DNA of 64,000 bases from Ascaphus truei (Eukaryota; Chordata; Amphibia; Anura; Ascaphidae), in NCBI GenBank assembly GCA_036426205.1, contig CM071570.1:71786995-71850994 (forward strand). Direction: 5' to 3'. Of the stretch, positions 25,244 to 35,375 are shown in pieces. A program made the position numbers and the translations under genes. Numbering within the stretch: the first letter of the stretch is position 1; each line of letters begins with the position of its first letter. The notes beneath the pieces were generated by a model. The model did no database searches. It had not been told where the DNA came from and saw only the letters and a program-made list of their open reading frames with translations.

Positions 25244-25502
25244 ATGTCTTTAACCAGCACAAAGACGGGGTTTTCTGTAAAGGACATCTTAGATCTCCCT
25301 GACACCAATGATGAAGAGGGATCCATTGCTGAAGGGGCGGACGAAGACACAGAGGGGTCTGAGCCCCCCAAAAAATCTGAAGTTTTAGGGCAAAGCCCTC
25401 TCGAAACCGTGCAAAGCCTGCCATTGAAAAACCCCTTTTATGACAATAGTGATAATCCATACACAAGGTGGCTAGCCACTACAGAGAGTATCCAGTATTC
25501 TT
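25244..25502 (+). CDS. NKX2-2: Homeobox protein NKX2-2, coding exon 1 (residues 1-86)
   Basis: NKX2-2 is a nuclear NK2-class homeodomain factor. It acts in ventral neural tube patterning downstream of Shh, in oligodendrocyte precursors and in pancreatic endocrine cells. This exon encodes the TN (Tinman) motif [12 protein letters not shown] at residues 9-20, which recruits Groucho/TLE corepressors. An acidic stretch follows, and then the conserved [11 protein letters not shown] and NPYTRWL blocks. The ATG fits the known family start (MSLT). The exon ends after one base of codon 87 at a consensus GTAAGT (25503). All key residues look intact and there is no break. Confidence 0.97.
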
Positions 25503-26396
25503 GTAAGTACCAGCGATTGTCATTTCTTTGTATTGATTTATTTGCTGAGATGTACGGTGTTTTACGTCATATATTTTTTTTTAAATAACATATTTATATT
25601 GATATACTTTAAATTGTGTTATTGAGGTCCCTAAATATCACGTGACCTTTTTATGGAAATAATTATTTGTCTGGGATAATTATTTAGTGTCCCCTCAAAA
25701 CAGCGGATTATATTTAAATTCGATGCCACTTCTGTCTTTTCTGTTAGTACTATTTCCAGGGAGTCAAATTCACTGAGAAATAAGCATTAACTTCACTTTC
25801 TTAGATAAAGGCTGACAAATTCTTTAAACAGAGACATCTTTGTGTAGAGTTGAATATCAGTCCTTTTGGCAGTAAAAATGTCTACATGGAGCTACGGCTG
25901 TGCTTATCAATGCACGAATTGTTGATAATTCTTTAAAAATCAATCCACGTATCTAGCAAAGAAAAAAGTCGCTGCACACTGCTCTAACTTAATTTGCTTA
26001 AAAGCAGTGAATATTTTCAAATGGCATATTACCGAACTGCAGAGCATAGTACTATATATATATATATGCATCCTAATTGAAGATACCTATATACTGTAGG
26101 TACTATACGCAACTTTTATGCATACACACCACCACACACACATCTATCAATAAACACACACAACACACACATATATAAACATACACACCTATGTATGTAT
26201 ATATATATATAGTGTGTGTCATTAATCAATTAGGATGCATACACTAATACCCACTAAACTTTTAAACAAGTACATTTAGAACGAATTGTCACGGTTGTTT
26301 ATCTAATATAATGTACAAGTCTTTATTACTTGGTTATACACATGCCTGTAGAAATATATCCCACCCTCACTCTTTTCCTTTGTGGACTTTCTGCAG
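25503..26396 (+). other. NKX2-2 intron (894 bp)
   Basis: It begins GTAAGT and ends in TTTCTGCAG. It is a phase 1 intron separating the TN region from the homeodomain exon, at the same place as in mammalian NKX2-2. It contains (TA) and (CA) microsatellites at about 26055-26212, a direct ATTAATTAGGATGCAT-like duplication near 26070 and 26230, and several homeodomain-type TAATTA/ATTATT motifs. Confidence 0.93.
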
Positions 26397-26950
26397 TACA
26401 CGGGTTTGCATCCAGCAATTCCCAACAGGATTCTTCTCCCAAATCCCCCGAACCTTCTGCTGACGACGAATCCCCAGACAACGACAAGGAAACTTCAAGC
26501 AACGCAGACTCCGGGAAGAAAAGGAAAAGAAGGGTCCTGTTCTCCAAGGCTCAAACGTATGAATTGGAAAGGCGATTTAGGCAGCAGAGGTACCTTTCCG
26601 CCCCTGAAAGAGAGCACCTAGCAAGCCTGATCCGACTCACACCCACTCAGGTGAAGATCTGGTTCCAGAATCACAGGTACAAGATGAAGAGGGCCCGGGC
26701 AGAGAAAGGTATGGAAGTGACTCCTCTTCCCTCCCCTAGACGGGTGGCAGTGCCTGTCTTAGTCAGGGATGGCAAACCGTGCCACACGCTCAAAGCTCAG
26801 GACTTAGCAGCCACATTCCCGGCTGGCATTCCATTCTCAGCGTATAGCGCCCAGTCACTGCAGCATATGCAATATAACGCCCAGTACAGCTCTGCCAGTA
26901 ACCCCCAGTACCCACATCACTTGGTGCAAGCCCAACAGTGGACTTGGTGA
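26397..26950 (+). CDS. NKX2-2: Homeobox protein NKX2-2, coding exon 2 (residues 87-270, homeodomain)
   Basis: Joined to exon 1 this completes a 270-residue protein; the human protein is 273. After a serine/acid-rich linker ([17 protein letters not shown]) comes a 60-residue homeodomain at about 128-187. It has the invariant L16, F20, W48, F49, N51 and R53 and the NK2-specific tyrosine at position 54, which gives preference for AAGTG cores. The NK2-specific domain [15 protein letters not shown] follows (about 201-215), and the C-terminus is QAQQWTW with a TGA at 26948. The upstream in-frame ATG at 26330 lies in the intron and is not the start. The gene looks fully functional. Confidence 0.97.
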
Positions 26951-27628
26951 ACTTTATGTACAGACTGATCTGCTCCAAAAAAATGATGAAAAGACTGTTG
27001 GGTAAAAGAAGCATTATTATAATTATTATAATTATTATTATTATTGATCTTTTTTTTTTTTGTTGTTGTTGCTTGTTTTTTTAACGGAAGGTCAATTCAT
27101 CCTCAAACTCTTTTTTTTTTTTTTTGGTATGTTGTGCTCCATGTTTACAAAATTGCTCCATAAAAGCGATCCTGCCTACCTACAACTAAAAGACAAAAAA
27201 ACGACTTCTGCTTATGTGATTATTATTTTTTTTTTGTAAAGTATGTTTGTGTTCTGTAGAGATGTTGTCGGTCGTATATAAAGCAAGTGGAAAAAAAACA
27301 CTTTAAAATATAGAGAATTTTATTTCCTTCTTTTATATGAAACTTTAAATATTTATGGCCATGTATAAAAATTCTGATAACTACTAGCTTTTTTTTTTTT
27401 TTGTAAATATTTGTGGTTATTGTTGCCATCAGTAACCTTCAGGGCGTTTTTTATGCAAATATTCCCCAAAACCTAAAGTAGAAAACAAAATGTCAAAGTA
27501 ATCTACATAGAGATATACAACTGATTATTCTGTATGATTTAAAAACAAAAACAAAACAAATAAGCGCATCGATGGGAGATTTTCGATTTTTATAAGAATT
27601 TTAATAAAATGATGTGTTTCAAAAAATA
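26951..27628 (+). terminator. NKX2-2 3'UTR and polyadenylation signal
   Basis: AT-rich, with several T10-T15 runs. AATAAA at 27603-27608 is followed by a GTGTGTTTG downstream element, so cleavage is probably close to 27625. The length (about 680 bases) is reasonable for this gene. Confidence 0.65.
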
Positions 27629-29320
27629 ACGTGTGTTTGACTTTTTTAAAACAAGAAAGAGACTTTATGTTCTTCCCACCCCTCTGACCGAGAATCCAAT
27701 ACAATGTAGAAAGAGGCCAATTCTATGACTATTTAACTAATCTCATGTTAACTGCCGCCTGGTATCTTTCGTATTACAAATGAGTGATCTGAGAAATGTG
27801 AGTTTGTCAAATTATGTAGTTCAATAAATGGCCTTATGTCCCCAATGTCCCCAAATCCAGGCAACATGACATTATATTGTGTTCCAAGAACTGTAAAGCT
27901 GTTAAAATGTTATTTTTAGTCTTTCCCATTTGTTTGGTTTTGCTTGCTTTATTTATCTATCTGGAGAGGCAGAGGAGGTAAAGTGACTGAAAATGAGAAA
28001 TAAACCCCACTCACTTAAATAGCAAAGTGCTCCTTCAACTGGGAAGCTTTTGATTCTAATACAATCAGAATAGCTCCCACTTTGTTGTGGGTGATTTGCA
28101 CCGTAGAAGAGAATTTGCTCTCATCCTAGGTCAGAACTGCTGGATTTTTTTTTTATAAGAAATATGATGCTTTTGCAAAGTATTTAATATTTCCCTTCGA
28201 CAGGCAGTGCACACAGTATTTATCTACTAAAATTATGTTTCAGAAACGAATCGATCATCATTAGCCATGTTTATCATTGGTTTTAATATTAATAAAACTT
28301 GATTGCATATTCATTGTTGACATTTTAATAATTCTTGGCTTAGTTCACTTATACATAGAAATAGACTTCAGCAATCAGTTGAGATCTCCGTCCTCTGCTA
28401 TTTGTAAAGAAATAATGGGGCATTTCACTTGGTTACTATATAGTACCCCATTAGGGAATCATTCTTAAATCTCGAAAACAATCACTATTGTTTTAGGAAT
28501 CATTTTTTAGTAAGATTGTGTAACATTTATGTTCATAAATGTGGTATACTCTACGAATGGATACCGAAGTAAATGTGAAGTAAAGTTAGTATTCCCAAAT
28601 GAATTCCTAACGGAGCTATTACTATGTGAGTTAATTCAACACTAATAAGATTATCTGTCTCAAACTCTCACTGATGTTCTATGACGTTCAGTGTTAAATG
28701 TGTTTAATAACTTAATTGTAAGAGCTAATCAAATTTGTAATTGGAATGGACAAAGTTAGACTGTATCTATTAGTAAATTGTAGGTGTGATATATATTTTT
28801 CGCATACCTTTTAATGGTTACATTATTTGCGAACATTGATTTATATGATTTGGTGATGCCAAATTAACGTCAAAATTACTGACTTTATTTTGTTTCTAAA
28901 ATCTTACTTGAAGGACTTAACTATATTTTTATAATGGGTCTATAAAACGAATCATAACTAGGCATAATCATTTTTTTTATTTTTTTGCAAGATGGATAGA
29001 TATACTTTATGACGTCTGGGAAATTTTGAAAAACGTAGATTATTCTGAAAACATTGAAATATTCTGATTACAGCTCCCAAATGATGAAATTAAGAAAATA
29101 CATCTATATTAGAATATAGACCTTCATAGAGCTCTCCAACCATTCACATATCTCCCTTTTTTTTTCTACATACGCAAAGTATACAATTTATATTTGACCA
29201 TTCAACTATTAATCTGAAGTTACAGTAAAACAGATTAAACACATTTTATTAAAAATATAAAACGTAGTACACTTATTACAACACATGTAACATTATATTT
29301 ACCTGTATATTATGTATGTA

Positions 29321-29328
<8 letters not shown>
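27629..29328. other. Downstream flank of NKX2-2, no gene
   Basis: AT-rich DNA with no recognised element. A CACTTAA (reverse complement TTAAGTG, NK2-like) lies near 28011-28017. Short open frames lack domains. Confidence 0.42.

Positions 29329-29370
<42 letters not shown>
29329..29370. repeat. (TA)n microsatellite
   Basis: Twenty or so TA units, preceded by TG-rich sequence. Confidence 0.95.
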
Positions 29371-29371
<1 letters not shown>

Positions 29372-29536
29372 CAAGTGAAAAGGAAGTGTGCAATCACACT
29401 ATAAACAGTGAAATCTAAATTTTCATAAGCAATTAGTGAAAGTAATGATGCAATAAGCACTATGAACCGACAAAAAAAACCTTACTCAAAACCAACAAAG
29501 GGATCATCTCCTTGGTCCCTAATAAATGTTGAATCT

Positions 29537-30622
29537 CTCAAAATAGGGCAGCAGTAGATGTTTGTTCAAATATGTGGGAGAAAAAAACCCAGGAAATAAC
29601 AATAGCACCATATCGTCACACTCGGTATGTGGTCTATGGATACATCTGAAGTGTTTACTCACATGTATGAATTTAACAGTCACATCTTGCATGCTTGATG
29701 GTGGAGTAATGAGTTGCAGAGCAGCAGATAAGATGATCATTGGATCTTTTCTACATCACATTCCTACAAGCGAAGTATTCACAGGTTACATTGTCGCCAC
29801 AGGACTCAGTTTTTCTTCCTGAAGGGAAGTACCACTCTTACTGCACCAACACACTTTATTCGAGCAAATACCCAGTATGTACCTGGCAGATACCTGGAAT
29901 GCGCCGCTCCTCACCTCAGACAAGCCCCGTTGCGTTTGCCTTCCCAGCCTGGGTTCATGCCTGGCTGACGGGCGGCTGATCTGTTAAATGATATTGATTA
30001 GGATTTAATAGGCTGCAATGCTTCGCGTGTCTACCAGATGGCATAAATTCATGAATTGTAATGCAGTATATATATATATATATACTGTGCAGTATTGCAG
30101 CCAGCGGGAATAAAATGCTTCAATCCCTGCCTGGAAAATAACCCAATGCACTCGGGCAGAAAACAGTCACAAACCTCAATACACCCGGGTATACCCGAAT
30201 TCGTGGGACTAGCCAAGCTCGAATAAAGTGTGTCGCCAGTGTATGTGGGAACGGGCCAAGGGCTAAGTAACCGAGACGTAGCGAGGCAGCTACTTAGGAG
30301 AGTTATTCTCCACAAATGTTTTAAAGTTATTTTTACATGTGAGTGTGCATTTTTTAATTATGTCAAGATAAAAATTGTGTTATATCATCTACACTATTGC
30401 GTTTTTTCTCCGTTTTCCATCGAGATCAATTGCAGCTTACAGATTGATCCAGTTTGCCACAGTATGGGATTTGCCTGTTAAATTCATACAACATGTGAGT
30501 AAACACTTCACATGTATCCAAAGACCACATACCGAGTGTGACAATATTGCGCAATTGTTTTTTCTTGGGTGGTTTTTCTCCCACATATTTGGACACACAT
30601 TTACTGCTCCCCTATTTTTGAG
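29537..30622. mobile_element. Foldback element with ~145-bp inverted repeats, carrying a nested MITE
   Basis: The left arm (29537-29685) is an imperfect reverse complement of the right arm (30478-30622). Shared blocks include 'aaatatgtgggagaaaa', 'tcacactcggtatgtggtct' and 'gaagtgtttactcacatg'. Weaker similarity continues inward. A separate MITE sits at 29841-30241, between the arms. No transposase frame is present. The outer ends and target duplication are not certain. Confidence 0.75.
29841..30241. mobile_element. ~400-bp MITE with 'CGACACACTTTATTCGAGC'-type terminal inverted repeats, copy A
   Basis: The element begins CTGCACC and ends GCCAGTG, with matching inverted ends through TTTATTCGAGC. 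It is flanked by TA on both sides, as is copy B at 31781-32176. The two copies are nearly identical over their length. A TA duplication points to a Tc1/mariner-type transposase acting in trans. A small (TA)n at 30067-30083 lies inside. The exact terminal bases are uncertain because the first six bases of the two ends do not match. Confidence 0.75.
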
Positions 30623-31030
30623 CGGTTCTAACATTTTGTGTAACCAGGTCACTATGCACAACATCACTATTGAGGCCTGAATAGCCTCAACAAGCTGTTG
30701 ACTGACTTCCTAAAGTGTCGAACAGCTTCTATAACTATATTTACATGTGAACGCATGATCCACAGGGAACTTGCCTAAGCCAGCTAGCACCTTAGTACTT
30801 TATGGGAAGCGTGTTGAGTGAAGTGAAAGTGTGCCTAGACTATCCTTATTGTTTATAGCATGTAGATCTAGACACGTGTAGGCTGTACATGGCATACAGT
30901 ATATACGTTTTTACATAAACTCAGTTATGCTGAAAGCATTAGTGTATAGTGTTGTTAAACGGATGCATACAGTATATGTCTCTATTAGTATGCCTATGTC
31001 TAAAATTGTAGTAAAATAACAAAGGAGGGA
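30623..31030. other. Intergenic DNA, no gene
   Basis: AT-rich, and no element is recognised. Confidence 0.4.
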
Positions 31031-31170
31031 GAGGGAGCATCATACATTTTATTGGACCAACAAGTAGTTGATATGTTACAAACTTTTAGACCTCTCAGGG
31101 TTCTTCATGAGTATGACAGAAATACAGACACATACAATATTATACACAGTATTGTAAGAGGGATATCTGG
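31031..31170 (-). repeat. Repeat fragment with hammerhead-like motif
   Basis: On the minus strand, 31111-31075 reads CTCATGAAG, then ACCCTGAGAGGTC as a small imperfect hairpin, then TAAAAGTTTGTA. This is a degraded form of the CTGANGA, hairpin, GAAA, GTA arrangement seen elsewhere in the window. It is surrounded by sequence typical of dispersed frog repeats, such as 'ttggaccaa'. Confidence 0.4.
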
Positions 31171-31406
31171 TTGCAATGGATGCTGAGTGGAATTGGCTGT
31201 ATGCCTATGTCTCATTCTCATTCTTAAAACCATGAGTATTTCTCTGGTCATTTATAGTACGTGGAAACAGCCTTATGTTTACTTGTCAGCACATTTTATA
31301 TTGTACGTACCAAATGTTTTTTTAATGTATTTATATGATATTACAATTGTAACTGAACTGTAAGTGTGCTTCAGTTAAACAAAGATACACAGCAACATTG
31401 ATATTG

Positions 31407-31684
31407 TCAACAGGCAAGGACTACTTGGCCAATCACGTCTTCCCGTTTTTCTAAGTACTGTAAAATTTCAGACATTTGATCCCTGGCTTTTTTATATTCG
31501 GATACACTTGTGTCTATCAAAAAGGGTTTTAATTCCTTTATGGTAATAGCTGTTGCCACGTTGTTTGCTGAGAGGCTGTTCCGACCTTTTGCTAAAATGT
31601 GTTGTATATTTTTTACATATTTATCAGGTTCAGCATGAAGTTTGAGAATCAACAGACACTGTTTTAGTCTTTTAATGCCCAGTA
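31407..31684 (-). pseudogene. Orphan open frame cut by the hAT insertion, function unknown
   Basis: An uninterrupted minus-strand frame of at least 92 codons ends at a stop at 31407. Its 5' side runs into the hAT element, and across the insertion the same phase is open for a few more codons (34056-34080). Composition is protein-like: charged, with AEPDKYVKNIQ, KKARDQMSEILQYLEKRED and little low complexity. I do not recognise the family. It may be an exon of an unplaced gene, a retrocopy or a transposon protein. Confidence 0.35.
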
Positions 31685-31780
31685 CAAGTACTCAGGGCCG
31701 CCAACAGCGGGGGACAAATTATATTAAAAAAAAAAAAACCTCTGCGGCGCCGGGTCTCACTTTTGGCAGTGCCGGAAGTA

Positions 31781-32176
31781 CTGCACCGACACACTTTATT
31801 CGAGCAAATACCCGGTATGTACCTGGCAGATACCTGGAATGCGCCGCTCCTCACCTCTGACAAGCCCCGTTGCATTTGCCTTCCCAGCCTGGGTTCATGC
31901 CTGGCTGACGGGCGGCTGATCTGTTAAATGATAATGATTAGGATTTAATAGGCTGCAATGCTTCGCGTGTCTACCAGATGGCATAAATTCATGAATTGTA
32001 ATGCAGTATATATATATGTACTGTGCAGTATTGCAGCCAGCGGGAATAAAATGCTTCAATCCCTGCCGGAAAATAACTCAATGCACTCGGGCAGAAAACA
32101 GTCACAAACCTCAATACACCCGGGTATACCCGAATTCGTGGGACTAGCCGAGCTCGAATAAAGTGTGTCGCCAGTG
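31781..32176. mobile_element. ~396-bp MITE, copy B, nested in the hAT-type element
   Basis: It is nearly identical to 29841-30241, from CTGCACC to GCCAGTG, with TA on each side. Since it lies inside the hAT element, it either jumped in after the hAT arrived or travelled with it as part of its interior. The low divergence from copy A suggests recent activity of this MITE family. Confidence 0.8.
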
Positions 32177-32189
32177 TAGGGTGGGTTAA

Positions 32190-32690
32190 GGCCTCCGGCG
32201 CGCCGGTGTGAGAGGGAGGCCCAGCGCGCGCGGGAGCAGCATTGGGAGACAGGTGCAGCGGGGCCGGTTGGCAACTGCTGTTACCATCCGCCTGGCCCCT
32301 CACAGCAACGCCATCCCCGCCCCCCCCCCCTCCCCGCCGCAGTCACCGGGCCGTCATGCTACCCCCCCTCCCCGCCGCAGTCACCGGGCCGTCACGCTAC
32401 CCCTTTCCCCACCAGGCCGTCCCGACATCCCCCCCTCGCAGCATTGGGCCAGCATCGGCCCCACCCTTGCAGCACACACGTGGCGTGCCTGCAGCGGGGC
32501 CGGTCACCCCCCACGCAGCCACCTGACACCCCCCCCCCGCAGCCGCCGGACACCCCTACGCTCCTGCCGGACACCCCCCGCAGCCGCGGGACACCCCCAT
32601 ACCGGCCTCCCCCCTGCATAGGCCCCCCGCAGCATCACCCCCCCAGCACCGCTGCTACCACCCGCACGCTGCCCCCCCCCTTTGCAGGTA
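32190..32690. repeat. GC-rich block inside the hAT-type element
   Basis: This C-rich block repeats 'ccgccgcagtcaccgggccgt' in variants at least twice (about 32332 and 32372). Open frames on both strands reflect lack of stops. Similar C-rich sequence occurs at 36644-36720. Confidence 0.7.
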
Positions 32691-32734
32691 AGTCTGATTT
32701 ATATATATATATATATGTATTGTGGTATTTTTTA

Positions 32735-32985
32735 TATGTATGGGGGGTGTTGGGGTATTTGTTATATGTATTGGGGGGTTGGGATATTTGTTATATGTAT
32801 TGGGGGGGTTGGGGTATTTGTTATATGGATTGGGGGGGTTGGGTTCTTTTTTCTCTGTCTGGGTGCTTGGGGTATTTGTTATATGGATTGGGGGGCTTGG
32901 GGTATTTGTTATATGGATTGGGGGCTTGGGGTATTTGTTATTTGGATTGGGGGGCTTAGGGTATTTGTTATATGGATTGGAGATA
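32735..32985. repeat. Tandem array of a ~30-bp G-rich unit
   Basis: Around eight copies of a unit containing GGGGTATTTGTTATATG and a G5-7 run are present in tandem. Related units on the opposite strand, with CATATAAAAAGACCCCC, occur at 47400-47560 in the related hAT-type region. Open frames here are repeat artefacts. Confidence 0.88.
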
Positions 32986-33002
32986 GATAGATATACATAT
33001 AT

Positions 33003-33100
33003 AAGTGGTAGCAAAGTAACCTAACAGGATATGGTAAGGGTACTGCGATACAAAGAATACAAATAAGTACTACACTGTTAGGTTACTTCGCTACCACTTA
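33003..33100. repeat. Hairpin with 24-bp arms
   Basis: The left arm (33003-33026) and right arm (33075-33100) are inverted copies reading AAGTGGTAGC(A/G)AAGTAACC and so on, with a spacer of about 48 bases. It may be a tiny foldback insertion. Confidence 0.8.
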
Positions 33101-33434
33101 GAGTTTATATATCACTCCAATAGAAGATCTCCTGCATTTATATGTAAGGGTTCTTCAGTTCCACCTACTGTATATGTTTCAGTGGGAAATTATACCCCAG
33201 CTCATACCTAGCCAATTTTAAAATTTGCCCGTTAGATTTAGGTTAGCCTCAGTTGAGGCATAGGTTCACTTACCTGCATTATTTTAATATTGAGTTATCT
33301 CCTTATAAAGATATTTGTAATTTATTCATCATTACATTACGTATAGTATACCACATTATTCTGGTGTTTTCAGTGGATTGACCTTTCCAGAGTGCTCTCG
33401 TTATAGGGGTTTCTTTTTCTACTGTTGTATATAT

Positions 33435-33436
<2 letters not shown>

Positions 33437-33497
<61 letters not shown>
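33437..33497. repeat. (GATA)n microsatellite
   Basis: About fifteen GATA units followed by (TA)n sequence. Confidence 0.95.
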
Positions 33498-34382
33498 TAT
33501 TTCTTACTGGGAATGTGTGTGTAGATATTATATATATAGATATATATATATATATATATATTATATTAATAGGTATATATATAGAATATAATAATATTGG
33601 GTGGGTAATGTTGGATGTGGATGTAGGTTTTGTAGGCAGTTGGTTGGGTAGGGTACTATACTTGGGGAATAACTAAAGAAGAGGGGGAATTTTGTACGAG
33701 AAAGTGAGTTGTGGGGGGTGGGAAGTTTTATGGTATATATCTTGTGGGGGGAATGGTGTGTGGGGGGCGGAATGAGTGAGCGTGAGGTAATTGACGGAGG
33801 GAGAGGAGAGAGGGGTGAGTGAGGAAAAGGGGCGAGTAAGATTGAGAAGCAGGGGAGACAAATACATGCGAGGCGGGAGAGTGAGATGGGGTGAGACGGA
33901 AGGGAGAGAAATACATGGGATGGGGGGGGAAGAGAGGGGGCTCGTGAGGTGTGAAATGAGGGGGGGTGGCGGGCAATACCGCCGACACAGGGGGGGCCCT
34001 GCTTAAAATGTTTGTCCAGGGTCCCACGATTTCTGTTGGTGACCCTGCAAGTACTGTACAGTATATCGTCATTAAAGGCTTTACTAACTGGCACAGACAG
34101 AGACAATTGTTAATTATTCAACAATAAAGAAGAGTCTTCAACAAACAATACAATACTTAATATATGAATATAATACTTGCAGTATCAATTTCAAGGTGTG
34201 AACCTATATGAACATTTTTGAAAAATGGATACACATATGTATATTCATTGATATTACAATTGATTTGTTTAAAAAAATTAAAACAACAATACTTGTTTAT
34301 TCATTTATCACAAAATAGTTTTTTGTTTTTTTAGAATAATAGAACATTTGCCACCACAATAAGGTAAACGAATATTCTACTG

Positions 34383-35135
34383 TATGATGCAAAAAGAATC
34401 CAGAAAGAAAAACTTATAGTGCAAAGAAAAAAAAACATAGTATAGCCTGCAAGGATCATGGGTAATTCCCCACTTTGATGTCCAAACTCACAGAAATTCT
34501 TCTTGATCAGACGTGCATATCCATATGTTTGAGCCAAATATGTGAAGAAATTTGGAAAAAAGCAAACCATAGTGTAATTCGGTTTAATAGAAAATGAAAA
34601 CATAAAAAATGCACATTGCACTCACAAATTGATAGTAGATAGTGCGCTATTTTGCACAACACCCCTGATGAAGCTTGTGCGGAACGCATAGGGTGAGAGA
34701 CTGTGCCAGAGAGAGTTAGAGATATTCAACCAGTGGGTCACCAAAACATCACGAGACAAGATCGGGATCCTCATGTGACGCAGAAGCACTCCATTTCATT
34801 CCACTGAGTTGATACTACTCAAACTGTGCACTATCTATTATCAATTTGTGAGTGCAATGTGCATTTTTGATGTTTTAATTTTCTATTAAACTGAATTACA
34901 CTATGGTTTGCCTTTTGCCAAATCTCTTCACAAATCTCTTCTTTGCCTGAAACACATTGAGATTGCGTTCTATGGAGGGGAGGTTCAGCAGTACCGGTGT
35001 TTGATCTACTGATTATAAACACCTGATCAAGAAGAAATTCTGTGTTTGGACCATCAAAGGTGAGAATTACCCATTATCCTTGCTGGCTATACTATGTTTT
35101 ATTGTATTTCCTTTGCGCTATAGGTTTTTCTCTCT
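34383..35135. mobile_element. Large inverted-repeat element with a hammerhead-like centre
   Basis: The left arm (34383-34655) and right arm (34811-35135) are inverted copies sharing blocks such as 'caatttgtgagtgcaatgtg', 'acactatggtttgc', 'gatcaagaagaa' and 'aattaccca'. The right arm has about 90 extra bases near 34932-35022. The central 155 bases carry a compact hammerhead-like motif at 34660-34695. There is no coding capacity. It resembles the foldback element at 12.46 kb in organisation but not in arm sequence. Confidence 0.82.
34660..34695 (+). ncRNA. Hammerhead ribozyme-like motif (type I layout)
   Basis: CACCC (34660-34664), CTGATGA (34665-34671), a small GC-TTGT-GC hairpin, GGAACGC, then ATA (34688-34690) and GGGTG (34691-34695). 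CACCC and GGGTG would pair as stem I, CTGATGA is the exact core box and ATA fits the NUH cleavage rule. Departures are one extra A after the core box, a two-pair stem II and GGAA for GAAA. It is probably a decayed ribozyme, or a lookalike. Confidence 0.45.
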
Positions 35136-35375
35136 GGATTCTGCTATTTTCTCTCTGAGTGAGAGAACAACCTCAGTTGCAGGGAAAGCTAGAAAAAAAT
35201 ATATATATAGATGTAGAGGTATCTGTACCGTGTTAGCCGAGCTTAATAATCAAAAACAAATAGACGATACCGTTCTGTGGCTAACGAAATCGCACACTAC
35301 ACAGGGGGGGTGTCAGGTTTCAGTCACAGATAACATTCCAAGATGCACTGTTTTTATGTTAAAACCATGAGTTAA
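35136..35375. other. Dispersed-repeat-like DNA
   Basis: Sequence around 35215-35300, with 'gtaccgtgttagcc' and 'ctgtggctaacgaaat', has the look of an interspersed repeat. It contains an imperfect inversion of 'gttagcc' and 'ggctaac'. No gene is present. Confidence 0.35.

Larger units (their letters stand above)
31693..34047. mobile_element. hAT-type nonautonomous element with 8-bp target duplication
   Basis: The ends are CAGGGCCGCCAACAG and, inverted, CAGGGTCACCAACAG, with two mismatches in fifteen. A perfect 8-bp duplication CAAGTACT flanks them at 31685-31692 and 34048-34055. The 8-bp target site and CAGGG-type ends are standard for the hAT superfamily. The 2355-bp interior has no transposase. 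It is a mosaic of MITE copy B, a GC-rich block, a ~30-bp tandem array, a hairpin, a (GATA)n tract and a purine-rich tract. A relative of its right end starts at 45448. Confidence 0.9.

Noticed and set aside
26330..26396. Open frame start (ATG at 26330) in front of the NKX2-2 homeodomain exon
   Set aside because: It lies in the intron. The acceptor TTTCTGCAG at 26396 joins exactly in phase with exon 1, and the protein before it does not match the family.
32208..32621. Proline-rich frames in a GC island, considered as a CpG island promoter with first exon
   Set aside because: The block lies inside the hAT element and repeats internally; no splice donor or homologous protein is apparent.
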